DNA of 41,537 bases from Azospirillaceae bacterium (GTDB lineage: Bacteria; Pseudomonadota; Alphaproteobacteria; Azospirillales; Azospirillaceae), in assembly GCA_028281465.1 (NCBI GenBank), contig JANQJV010000402.1, positions 1 through 41,537 on the forward strand. The letters are read 5' to 3'. The notes below the pieces were generated by a model. It was not told the DNA's origin. It made no database searches and saw only the letters and a list, made by a program, of their open reading frames with translations. Made by a program: the position numbers and the translations under genes. Of this stretch, positions 1-7,052 are shown piece after piece; position 1 is the first letter of the stretch; every line of letters begins with the position of its first letter.

Positions 1-89
1 GGACCGCCGCCATCTTGGCGGCCGGCCGCTGGGCGTGGTCCGGGCCGGCTGGAAGCCGGCGGTCCAGCCGGCAAGGAGGCCGGCGCTCC
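1..89. repeat. cluster of three REP-like hairpin units
   Basis: Three related hairpin units lie here. Unit 1 (1-22, +) has head GGACC, stem GCCGCC/GGCGGC and a 5-nt loop. Unit 2 (44-65, read on -) has head GGACC, stem GCCGGC/GCCGGC and a 5-nt loop. Unit 3 (67-89, read on -) has head GGAGC, stem GCCGGC/GCCGGC and a 6-nt loop. A fourth unit lies at 37555-37576. The head is nearly constant while the stems vary in a pairing-preserving way, which is the behaviour of REP/BIME palindromes. No RAYT transposase gene is in the window. Confidence 0.7.
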
Positions 90-182
90 GAAACAGGGCA
101 GCCCGAGGACCGGTCATTGTTTCGGGCCGTTGGTATTAGCCCACCGCTTCGAGCAAAACGGGACGTGATCGCCTGTCGATCA

Positions 183-194
183 TGATCAAGATCA
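183..194. promoter_or_regulatory. FNR/FixK-like palindrome, distal
   Basis: TGATCAAGATCA fits TGAT-N4-ATCA, the core of the FNR/FixK/Anr consensus TTGAT-N4-ATCAA. The outer bases do not match. It lies about 970 bp before rnfA, so it may serve a gene beyond the left edge or none at all. Confidence 0.25.
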
Positions 195-780
195 CCCAAA
201 CCAGCGACTTGGGTGTCCCTGGAGCCGGCTTACACCCTCCGCTTCGTCCATCCCAACCAAGGCGCGACGAACCGAGTCTTCATTGACGATCGTCGTCATC
301 CCTTGAAGCGCTCGGTTGTCGCCACCGCCAGGCAAGCCAATGCTGTGCGCCTATCAACAGAGACCAGGAAGGACCGAAAGTAATAACGTTTCAGGCACAT
401 CCACAATCCGTGGAGAATTGGCACGACCAAAAAAACAAGGGACACTCTGCCACCCAAGCCGCAAACCGGTGGTTGGCCGACAGGGTGACCAGAAATCATC
501 GATTTCGTCCGAGATAGACCAAGTCAAGACAATATATAGACGACCATCTCCGCATCCAGACCGCCGGATGTGCGATCGCCGCCCCTATTGCCGTCGTGCC
601 GAGGCGGCAGATGTGAGGCAATCGCACCGGTGTTCGGGTCCGTAGCCCCATTGTATCAACCGATCACCGAGCGGGGCTGTTTCGGCGTGCCGGCGTCAAG
701 CGAACGGGATTGCTGCCATCTTGCTGGTTGCTGGTTGGCGACAAGGAGCCGACTGGACGTCGGCGCCGCAGAGGTTTCCT

Positions 781-800
781 AACTCAGGCATGCCCGAGTT
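781..800. promoter_or_regulatory. interrupted 20-bp inverted repeat, possible operator
   Basis: Two 10-base arms, AACTCAGGCA and TGCCCGAGTT, are complementary at 9 of 10 positions and meet at the palindrome GGCATGCC. The repeat stands just before the AT-rich patch carrying a possible promoter, as an operator would. The binding protein is unknown. Confidence 0.3.
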
Positions 801-837
801 GGGTCAAGTATTTACAGATTATGGATTTTGTAAAAAA

Positions 838-867
838 TTGACTACGCTCAGCCGGGTAGATTTGTAA
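838..867 (+). promoter_or_regulatory. possible sigma-70-type promoter
   Basis: TTGACT at 838-843 and TTGTAA at 862-867 are separated by 18 bases in an AT-rich patch of an otherwise GC-rich region. TTTGTAAA occurs twice (827-834 and 861-868), with TTTACA at 811-816, so the promoter may overlap an operator. Transcription would run into the hairpin at 903-935. Confidence 0.3.
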
Positions 868-902
868 ATAGCTACACCAATTTTTCTCGGTATTTCAGTT
901 AT

Positions 903-935
903 CTGTGCGACACCCGGTCGCAGAGGGGTTTTTTT
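903..935 (+). terminator. terminator-like hairpin with T7 run
   Basis: CTGTGCGA (903-910) pairs with TCGCAGAG (918-925) at 7 of 8 positions across a 7-nt loop. It is followed by GGG and seven T (929-935). With the possible promoter at 838-867 this would give a transcript of about 60 nt, or an attenuated rnf leader. Confidence 0.45.
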
Positions 936-967
936 GTCGACACTGTATAGAGCTGCGGCGACATTGG

Positions 968-983
968 CGGCAGGCCGTCTGCT
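968..983 (+). promoter_or_regulatory. possible sigma-54 (-24/-12) promoter of rnf
   Basis: CGGCAGGCCGTCTGCT has GG (969-970) and GC (981-982) with the required 10-base spacing. It keeps GGCA and TGC of the TGGCAC-N5-TTGC consensus but departs from it at the first T, the C of CAC and the first T of TTGC. TGT-N10-ACC at 863-878 is one base short of the NifA site TGT-N10-ACA and lies at a plausible upstream distance. Rnf operons serving nitrogenase are NifA/sigma-54 controlled in some purple bacteria; the assignment here is inference from weak matches. Confidence 0.25.
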
Positions 984-1074
984 GGAATCCGTCCGAACCA
1001 CGTATGACAGTTGTGACTAGACAGTTAGAATGATGAATGCATAGGCAGGATGCGAACGAACTATGCACCGGCAA

Positions 1075-1092
1075 AAATGATCGAGATCATTT
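1075..1092. promoter_or_regulatory. FNR/FixK-like palindrome upstream of rnfA
   Basis: A perfect inverted repeat has 8-base arms, AAATGATC and GATCATTT, separated by GA. Inside it is TGAT-N4-ATCA, the core of FNR/FixK-type sites, although the outermost consensus T/A pair is swapped. The centre is about 84 bp before the rnfA start. Oxygen-responsive control of an Rnf/ferredoxin module would make sense, but the regulator is not visible. Confidence 0.45.
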
Positions 1093-1167
1093 CGCGCTTG
1101 CGGCATGGTTTGGTTTCTTAGCAAGCAGACGAGAATTGGAACTCCGAACGGAGGCTCAGGTGCTGCG

Positions 1168-1749
1168 ATGCAGGAGCTGGGGTTGGTGTTGATCGGCACC
1201 GCGTTGGTCAACAACGTGGTCTTGGTGAAGTTTCTCGGACTGTGCCCGCTCATCGGCACGTCGGGCAAACTCGACACGGCCGTGGGCATGGCCATGGCCG
1301 CGAGCTTCGTGCTTACCCTGTCGGCCGGCCTCGCATGGGCGATCGAGGCCATGCTCTTGGCACCATATGGTCTCGGTTACCTGCGCACAGTCACCTTCAT
1401 TCTGGTGATCGCTGCTGTCGTGCAGTTCACCGAGATGCTGGTTCGGCGGGTTTCGCAACCGTTGTATCGCGCACTTGGCATCTATTTGCCCTTGATCACC
1501 ACCAATTGTGCCGTCCTGGGTGTCGCCTTGCTCAACGTCAAAGCCGGCAACGGATTTCTTGACAGTGTGCTTTATGGCTTCGGTTCGGCGCTCGGCTTCG
1601 GGCTCATCCTCGTCATCTTCGCCGGGTTGCGCGAACGGCTCGAGCTGGCCGATGTGCCGGCTGCCTTCGCCGGGGCCCCAATCGCCTTCGTCGTTGCTGG
1701 CCTGTTGTCCCTGGCGTTCATGGGCTTCGCCGGCATCGGCACACCATAG
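1168..1749 (+). CDS. rnfA: Rnf complex membrane subunit RnfA
   Basis: RnfA is an integral membrane subunit of the Rnf complex, which couples NADH:ferredoxin electron transfer to ion flow across the cytoplasmic membrane. The 193-residue product has the family's exact usual length and about six hydrophobic segments. It opens [16 protein letters not shown] with the conserved [13 protein letters not shown] stretch, and [14 protein letters not shown] follows near residue 110; each half carries a cysteine expected to help bind the intramembrane iron centre shared with RnfE. The frame is open upstream to 1105, but the ATG at 1168 matches the family's N-terminus and has GGAGG at 1150-1154. It is first of seven tightly packed rnf genes; rnfB follows after 12 bases. 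Confidence 0.95.
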   Translation: MQELGLVLIGTALVNNVVLVKFLGLCPLIGTSGKLDTAVGMAMAASFVLTLSAGLAWAIEAMLLAPYGLGYLRTVTFILVIAAVVQFTEMLVRRVSQPLYRALGIYLPLITTNCAVLGVALLNVKAGNGFLDSVLYGFGSALGFGLILVIFAGLRERLELADVPAAFAGAPIAFVVAGLLSLAFMGFAGIGTP

Positions 1750-1761
1750 GAGACCGATGCC

Positions 1762-2433
1762 GTGCTGACCGCCATCCTCAGCCTCACCCTGCTGGGCGCC
1801 GGCTTTGGCCTGCTGCTGCGCCTGTCGGCTCGCTGGCTTGCCGTCGAGGGCAATCCTCTCCAAACGGAGCTGGAAGCGTTGCTCCCCGGTTCGCAATGTG
1901 GCCAATGCGGTCTGGCCGGTTGTCGGCAGGCGGCCGAGGCTTTGATCGAGGGCACGGTGCCGGTCACCGTGTGTCCACCGGGTGGGCGAGCCCTGGCGCA
2001 GACCTTGGCCGAGACCCTGGGTGTGCCGTTCGACCCCGCCGCTGTCGCGGATCCGGAGCCGCGAATCGCCATGATCAACGAGGCCGCCTGCCTCGGGTGC
2101 ATGCGCTGCATCCAGAAATGCAGCATCGACGCCATCGTGGGTGCCAACAAGCAGATGCACACGGTGTTGAACGAGGTCTGCAACGGCTGCGGGAGTTGTG
2201 TCGCGGAATGTCCGACTGGTGGAATCGCCCTGGTTGCTGTGCCTCAGTCGGTCGAAACCTGGCACTGGCATAAACCCGGCCGGACACCGCCGCCGCCGCC
2301 GGCCGATTTCTGGCATTGGCGCCGTCTGCGCTTCCGTCCCGGTCATACCTTGGGCAACCGACCGATCAACCACCCGCCACCGCCGGCTTTGTTGCGCGCA
2401 CAGCCGCAAACCCATGCGGGAGATCGGCCATGA
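1762..2433 (+). CDS. rnfB: Rnf complex ferredoxin-like subunit RnfB
   Basis: RnfB is the iron-sulfur subunit that passes electrons between soluble ferredoxin and the rest of Rnf. The 223-residue product has an N-terminal membrane anchor (about residues 1-25). A four-cysteine Fes cluster domain follows, starting SQCGQCGLAGC (C46, C49, C54), with a fourth cysteine in VCPPGG. Two ferredoxin-type [4Fe-4S] motifs come next: CLGCMRCIQKC from C110 and CNGCGSCVAEC from C140. A Pro/His/Trp-rich tail of roughly 45 residues extends beyond the cluster domain and makes it longer than the roughly 190-residue norm. The start is GTG at 1762, with AGGAGA overlapping the rnfA stop; an ATG at 1757 is out of frame and closes at once. 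Its stop overlaps the rnfC start (ATGA). Confidence 0.95.
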   Translation: MLTAILSLTLLGAGFGLLLRLSARWLAVEGNPLQTELEALLPGSQCGQCGLAGCRQAAEALIEGTVPVTVCPPGGRALAQTLAETLGVPFDPAAVADPEPRIAMINEAACLGCMRCIQKCSIDAIVGANKQMHTVLNEVCNGCGSCVAECPTGGIALVAVPQSVETWHWHKPGRTPPPPPADFWHWRRLRFRPGHTLGNRPINHPPPPALLRAQPQTHAGDRP

Positions 2434-3932
2434 AGCTATTCCGTATCCGCGGAGGCGTTGATGTCGCCCACCGCAAGGAGCTGTCGTCGGAAGAACCGAT
2501 CATGCCGTTGCCACTGCCGTCCCGGCTCTACGTGCCGCTGCGCCAGCATGGTGGTGCCCCGGCCGAACCGGTTGTATCGGTCGGCGACCGGGTCCTGAAA
2601 GGCCAGCTCCTGGCTGCGCCGCAAGGATCGGTGTCGGCTCCCGTGCACGCTCCGACATCGGGCGAAATCCTCAATATCGGGCGGCAGATCACGGCGCATC
2701 CGTCGGCGATTCCGCAGCCGACCATCGTTCTTGAATCCGATGGCTGCGAGGAATGGGTGGATTTGCCGCCACCGATCCGCGATCCATTCGCCGCGAGTGC
2801 CGCCAGCTTGGCCACACGGGTGGCCGACTGTGGCATCGTCGGTTTGGGTGGCGCGGCGTTTCCCACTGCGGTCAAGCTGGACGCCGCGGCAAGAGGCACC
2901 GTCGACACGTTGGTGATCAACGGTGCCGAATGCGAACCTTATCTCACGTGTGACGACCGCATCATGCGCGAGCGGGCGGGCGAGATCATCGACGGTGTGC
3001 GCATCATGGCCCATGCCCTGGGTGCCACGCGTATCGTCATCGCCATCGAACGCAACAAGCCGCAGGCGCTCGATACCATGACCCGGGCGGCCGATACGGT
3101 GGGCCCGGAAATCCTGATCGTCGCCATCCCCGCACGCTATCCCATGGGATCTGAACGCCATTTGGTGCTCCTGGTCACCGGGCGCGAAATTCCAGCCCGA
3201 CGGCTGCCGGCCGACGTGGGCGTGTCGGTGCACAACGTGGCGACCGCGCGCGCCGTGCACCGCGCCGTGCGCGTGGGGGAACCGCTGATCTCTCGGGTCA
3301 TGACCGTGAGCGGGGGTGCGGTGCGGCGCCCACGCAATCTGGAGGTGCCGATCGGCGCCCTCGTATGCGAGTTGCTGGATGCCGCCGGCGGCACAACCGA
3401 AGCACCGGCCCGCCTGCTCGCCGGTGGCCCCATGATGGGGCAGCCATTGCACAGTCTGGTGGTGCCCGTGGTCAAGGGCACCAGTGGGATTCTGGCGCTG
3501 GCAGCTTCCGAAATCCGCACTGCCCCCGAGCAAGGCTGCATCCGCTGTGGCACGTGCGTCAGCGTGTGTCCGTGCGGCTTGGTTCCCATGGAGATGGCGG
3601 CCCTGATCCGCCACGAGAAGCTTGAGCAGGCCGTGGCCGTCGGTCTGCACGATTGCGTGGCGTGCGGTAGCTGTGCCTACGCTTGCCCATCACATATTCC
3701 CCTTGTTCAATACTTTCACTACGCCAAAGGCCGACTGAAGCAACTTGGGCATGAGCAGCGTCGGCGTGACCTGGCCAGGCGGTTGGCGGCCAGTCGGGCA
3801 GAGCGGCTCGAGCGTATCGCGCGGGCCAAACGCGAGGCGGTAGCGGCTCGCAAGGCGGCTGCCGCGGCGAAGAAAGTGGCAGAGGCGCAGGCACATGGGG
3901 ATGGTCCGGTCGGATCGGCAGCCGGATCATGA
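2430..3932 (+). CDS. rnfC: Rnf complex NADH/FMN subunit RnfC
   Basis: RnfC is the peripheral subunit that oxidises or reduces NAD(H) through FMN and two [4Fe-4S] clusters. The 500-residue product starts MKLFRIRGGV. It has the Gly-rich GLGGAAFPTAVKL motif of the flavin/NADH-binding Nqo1-like fold and the INGAECEPYLTCD stretch. Two cluster motifs follow: CIRCGTCVSVCP from C370 and CVACGSCAYACP from C409. The last 60 residues are Ala/Lys/Arg-rich and probably helical, as in proteobacterial RnfC. The frame is open upstream of 2430, but the ATG overlapping the rnfB stop fits the family N-terminus and signals translational coupling; rnfD is coupled the same way at the 3' end. Confidence 0.95.
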   Translation: MKLFRIRGGVDVAHRKELSSEEPIMPLPLPSRLYVPLRQHGGAPAEPVVSVGDRVLKGQLLAAPQGSVSAPVHAPTSGEILNIGRQITAHPSAIPQPTIVLESDGCEEWVDLPPPIRDPFAASAASLATRVADCGIVGLGGAAFPTAVKLDAAARGTVDTLVINGAECEPYLTCDDRIMRERAGEIIDGVRIMAHALGATRIVIAIERNKPQALDTMTRAADTVGPEILIVAIPARYPMGSERHLVLLVTGREIPARRLPADVGVSVHNVATARAVHRAVRVGEPLISRVMTVSGGAVRRPRNLEVPIGALVCELLDAAGGTTEAPARLLAGGPMMGQPLHSLVVPVVKGTSGILALAASEIRTAPEQGCIRCGTCVSVCPCGLVPMEMAALIRHEKLEQAVAVGLHDCVACGSCAYACPSHIPLVQYFHYAKGRLKQLGHEQRRRDLARRLAASRAERLERIARAKREAVAARKAAAAAKKVAEAQAHGDGPVGSAAGS

Positions 3933-5014
3933 CTGCCGAAACGATTACCGAACCGAGTGGGCCGTACGCCCATGCCGACTGGAGCGTACGTCAAATCATG
4001 CTGCGGGTCATGGCCGCCCTTGTCCCCGCCACGGTGTTCAACGCCTGGGTGTTTGGCTGGCCGGCCGTGTTCCTGTTCGCCGTCACGGTGGCGGCGGCGC
4101 TGATCGCCGAGGCCATATGCCTTTGGCTCGCCGGGCGGCCGGTGGGTGCGTCGCTTGCCGATGGATCTGCAGCGTTGACCGCATGGCTCCTCGCTTTCAG
4201 TCTGCCACCTTACGCGCCTTGGTGGATTGGCATGGTCGGTGCCGTGATCGCCATCGTCATCGGCAAACACATCTTCGGTGGGTTGGGACAAAACCTGTTC
4301 AACCCGGCCATGGTTGCCCGGGTGGCGCTTTTGATCTCCTTCCCTGTACCCATGACACTGTACGTGTTGCCCACCGGCTTCGGGCTGTTGGCCGCTCCGC
4401 CCGGGTTTCTGGACGGTTTGGTCATTACATTCGGCGGTCAAGGGATTCCGGATGCACTCAGTGCTGCCACGGCGCTCAGTGCGGTCCAGACGCAGCTCGG
4501 CCTTGGTCAGCCCGCCACAGTGGCGGTGGCGTCGGCCGTAGCACCGTGGCGGATGGCCGCCGGGACGATGGCTGGCAGCCTGGGCGAGACCTCGGCCTTG
4601 TTGCTAGCCGCCGGTGGTGTGTACCTGTTGTGGGCGCGTGTTATCACCTGGCACGTTCCGGTCGCCTTGGCCGGGAGTATGGCGTTGCTATCCGGCTTGG
4701 CCAATGCCATCGATCCGGCACGGTTTCCCGGGGCGGACTTCACGCTCCTGACCGGTGCCACCGTGCTCGGGGCATTCTTCATCGCCACCGATCCGGTGAC
4801 GTCGCCGGTGACGCGGGGCGGTCAGTTGGTGTTCGGGGCGGGCTGCGGTCTGCTGAGCTGGGTCATCCGCAGCTTTGCTGGCTACCCGGAAGGTTTGGCC
4901 TTCGCGATCTTGTTGATGAATGCGGCGACGCCGTTGATCGACCGAGGCATGCGCCCCCGCGTGCACGGCCGCACGCGCCATGGCCGGCCGCTCACGCTCG
5001 AACGATTGCGGTGA
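3929..5014 (+). CDS. rnfD: Rnf complex membrane flavoprotein RnfD
   Basis: RnfD is a polytopic membrane subunit carrying covalent FMN. The 361-residue product has about nine to ten hydrophobic segments. The motif DALSAATALS places the acceptor threonine at T181, corresponding to the FMN-threonine site of NqrB/RnfD proteins. The ATG at 3929 overlaps the rnfC stop by four bases. The C-terminal sequence VIRSFAGYPEGLAFAILLMN is typical of RnfD. The product would sit in the membrane with RnfA and RnfE and pass electrons to RnfG's FMN. Confidence 0.94.
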   Translation: MTAETITEPSGPYAHADWSVRQIMLRVMAALVPATVFNAWVFGWPAVFLFAVTVAAALIAEAICLWLAGRPVGASLADGSAALTAWLLAFSLPPYAPWWIGMVGAVIAIVIGKHIFGGLGQNLFNPAMVARVALLISFPVPMTLYVLPTGFGLLAAPPGFLDGLVITFGGQGIPDALSAATALSAVQTQLGLGQPATVAVASAVAPWRMAAGTMAGSLGETSALLLAAGGVYLLWARVITWHVPVALAGSMALLSGLANAIDPARFPGADFTLLTGATVLGAFFIATDPVTSPVTRGGQLVFGAGCGLLSWVIRSFAGYPEGLAFAILLMNAATPLIDRGMRPRVHGRTRHGRPLTLERLR

Positions 5015-5020
5015 GCCGCT

Positions 5021-5665
5021 ATGGTGAAGCTGCTGCAGGCCGCATGGGGGTTGGGCGCGTTCGCCTGTTCGGCCGCCGTGGTTCTGGTTTCGGTGGACTG
5101 GCTCACGGCTGATGCCATCCGTCAGCGCGCCCGCGAAGACCTGGAAGCGTCGCTGACGCAGGTATTGCCGTCGCAGCTATACGACAACGATCTGCTCGCC
5201 GATACGGTGACCGTTCCGGGTGATGATGGCGGGCCAACGGTCACTGTCTATCGGGCCCGGGCCTCCGGGCGGATCACCGGGGTCGGATTCCAGGTATCCG
5301 GGACCGGTTATGGTGGTCCCATCCGCCTGGTGCTTGGCATCGATCCTGGTGGCCGCCTGCTTGGTGTCCGCGTCATCGCGCACAGCGAGACACCGGGCCT
5401 TGGCGATGGCATCGACGCCGCCAAAGGCGATTGGATTGCGGGTTTCACCGGCCGTGCGCTCGGCGATCCGCCGCTTGAGGGCTGGGCTGTGCGCAAGGAC
5501 GGTGGCACGTTCGACCAATTGAGCGGTGCCACCATCACACCCCGGGCGGTGATCGCCGCTGTGCGCGATGGCCTGCGCTTCTTTGCGGCGCATCGCTCCG
5601 CCATGTTGGCGCCAGCGGCTGACGCCGGGACCGCTGCGGCTCTCGAGGCGGGGAAGGAGGCCTGA
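5021..5665 (+). CDS. rnfG: Rnf complex FMN subunit RnfG
   Basis: RnfG is anchored by one N-terminal helix (about residues 5-27) with the rest outside the cytoplasm. It has a single FMN-binding domain with flavin bound through a phosphoester to threonine. The attachment motif LSGATITP puts that threonine at T171. The stretch ETPGLGDGIDAAKGDWIAGF is characteristic of RnfG/NqrC. It has 214 residues, a usual length. The ATG is six bases after the rnfD stop, and rnfE starts two bases after the rnfG stop. Confidence 0.94.
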   Translation: MVKLLQAAWGLGAFACSAAVVLVSVDWLTADAIRQRAREDLEASLTQVLPSQLYDNDLLADTVTVPGDDGGPTVTVYRARASGRITGVGFQVSGTGYGGPIRLVLGIDPGGRLLGVRVIAHSETPGLGDGIDAAKGDWIAGFTGRALGDPPLEGWAVRKDGGTFDQLSGATITPRAVIAAVRDGLRFFAAHRSAMLAPAADAGTAAALEAGKEA

Positions 5666-5667
5666 CC

Positions 5668-6366
5668 ATGGCAGCCAGCACATCGGACCTGCGGACGATT
5701 GTCGGTGACGGGCTGTGGCACCGCAATGCGGTGTTCGGTCAGATGCTGTCCTTGTGCCCGACCATGGCGGTGACCAACACGGCAACCAACGGGCTGGGCA
5801 TGGGGTTGGCGACGCTGGTGGTGCTCACCGGGTCCAACCTGCTGGTCGCCGGCCTCCGCCGGACCATTCCGACGGATATCCGCATTCCTGCTTTCGTGCT
5901 CGTCATCGCCACCCTTGTGACAGTGGTCGAACTGGTCATGAATGCGTGGCTGCACGAGCTGTTCAAAGTCCTTGGTCTGTTCATTCCGCTGATCGTGGTC
6001 AATTGCCTGATCCTGGGGCGTGCCGAGAGCTTTGCCTCGCGCCACACCGTGCCGGCTGCCTTGGTCGATGCCCTGGCCATGGGCTTTGGGTTTACGGCGG
6101 CGCTGGTGGTGATCGGCGCCGTGCGCGAGCTGCTGGGCAGCGGCACTCTGTTCGCCGATGCGGCCCGCTTGCTCGGCCCGGGTTTCGCCTTTCTGGAGGT
6201 GGAGGTGATCCCGGACTTCGCTGGCGTTTTGGTCATGGTTCTGCCACCGGGCGGTTTTTTGGCCCTAGGGTTTCTGCTTGCGGGCAAACGGTTGCTCGAT
6301 CGGCGCGCCGCGCGCCGGCGGGTCCCGGCTCCGATGGTAACGCCGGCGGCTGGGGCGGCAGAGTGA
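5668..6366 (+). CDS. rnfE: Rnf complex membrane subunit RnfE
   Basis: RnfE is the membrane partner homologous to RnfA; the two pack as inverted halves around an intramembrane iron centre. The 232-residue product begins with the family's DGLWHRNAVFGQMLSLCPTM region. It has six hydrophobic segments, and the motif VNCLILGRAESFA near residue 112 corresponds to the second conserved cysteine region. GGAAGGAGG at 5651-5659 is a strong ribosome-binding site for the ATG at 5668. The stop overlaps the rnfH start. Confidence 0.94.
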   Translation: MAASTSDLRTIVGDGLWHRNAVFGQMLSLCPTMAVTNTATNGLGMGLATLVVLTGSNLLVAGLRRTIPTDIRIPAFVLVIATLVTVVELVMNAWLHELFKVLGLFIPLIVVNCLILGRAESFASRHTVPAALVDALAMGFGFTAALVVIGAVRELLGSGTLFADAARLLGPGFAFLEVEVIPDFAGVLVMVLPPGGFLALGFLLAGKRLLDRRAARRRVPAPMVTPAAGAAE

Positions 6367-6668
6367 TGGGAGTCGGGACCATGACCGCAGCACCGCTGGT
6401 CCGGATCGAGGTGGTGTACGCCACGCCCGCGCGCCAGGTTTGGCTCGACCTGGATGTGCCCGCCGGCACGACGGTGCGCCGTGCCATTGAGCTCTCCGGT
6501 ATTCTCATGCAATGCCCGGAGATCGATCTCGACACGCAGAAGGTCGGCATCCACGCCAGCATCGTCAAACCCGACAAGGTCGTGGAAGCCGGCAACCGCA
6601 TCGAGATCTACCGGCCGATCACCGCTGACCCGAAAAAGGTACCGCGCCGGTCCGGCGGATCGGCGTGA
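6366..6668 (+). CDS. rnfH: RnfH family protein (ubiquitin-like fold)
   Basis: RnfH is a small soluble protein of the beta-grasp UPF0125/RnfH family encoded at the end of many rnf operons; its biochemical role is unclear. The product is about 100 residues. Family features are IEVVYATPARQVWLDLDVP, GTTVRRAIELSGIL, KVGIHASIVKPD and the ending DRIEIYRP-like segment NRIEIYRPITADPK. The ATG at 6366 overlaps the rnfE stop. An in-frame ATG at 6381 would give 95 residues and fits the family's N-terminus equally well, so the start is uncertain by 15 bases. Confidence 0.9.
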   Translation: MGVGTMTAAPLVRIEVVYATPARQVWLDLDVPAGTTVRRAIELSGILMQCPEIDLDTQKVGIHASIVKPDKVVEAGNRIEIYRPITADPKKVPRRSGGSA

Positions 6669-6708
6669 TGCCTCTTGTTTGAATCCATACTGTTAAGGAG
6701 ACTATAGC

Positions 6709-6906
6709 ATGGCTTATCGAATCGATTCGGATCTGTGCACCTCCTGCGAGGCCTGTGCACCGCCGGTTTGCCCCAACGACGCCATCAGCGTCGAAAAGTC
6801 CACATTCGTCATCGACGAGAGCAAATGCTCGGAATGCGAAGGGCATTATGACATGCCGCAATGCGTCGAGGTTTGCCCGATCGAAGACTGCATCGTCCCA
6901 GTCTGA
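6709..6906 (+). CDS. fdxN: two-[4Fe-4S] ferredoxin, FdxN-like
   Basis: This is a 65-residue bacterial-type dicluster ferredoxin and the probable electron carrier between NifJ or Rnf and low-potential acceptors such as nitrogenase. The first cluster motif uses C10, C13, C16 and C21, with four residues between the third and fourth cysteines instead of the usual three. The second is CSEC (C40, C43), eight residues, then C52 and C56 followed by Pro, the long-loop form of Allochromatium/FdxN ferredoxins. C61 supplies an extra cysteine. AAGGAG at 6695-6700 is a good ribosome-binding site. It stands 40 bp after rnfH in the same direction. The fdxN symbol rests on context and sequence type. Confidence 0.88.
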   Translation: MAYRIDSDLCTSCEACAPPVCPNDAISVEKSTFVIDESKCSECEGHYDMPQCVEVCPIEDCIVPV

Positions 6907-7052
6907 TCGGGCCCGCCCGTGGGATGCACCCTGCGCGTCCCGTCAGCGGTCGGGTCGATCACCGGTGCGCTCAACGACGATAGTCGCGGGATGGGCATGG
7001 CGTATCCCTACGAGAATTGCGTCAACCACTTGGAAACTGCGCGAGGCGGATT

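Larger units (their letters stand above)
90..1167. other. long gene-free region upstream of rnfA
   Basis: No open frame in this stretch has a recognisable domain, plausible codon pattern or ribosome-binding site. It contains two FNR-like palindromes (183-194 and 1075-1092), an interrupted 20-bp inverted repeat (781-800), an AT-rich patch with TTTGTAAA repeats (811-868), a terminator-like hairpin with a T7 run (903-935) and a possible -24/-12 element (968-983). It is read here as the control region of the rnf operon plus perhaps a small RNA. The part at 90-780 shows nothing else I can interpret. Confidence 0.6.

Noticed and set aside
316-782. Short open frames in the region upstream of rnf
   Set aside because: No ribosome-binding site, no family motif and irregular composition; overlapping frames on both strands look equally likely.
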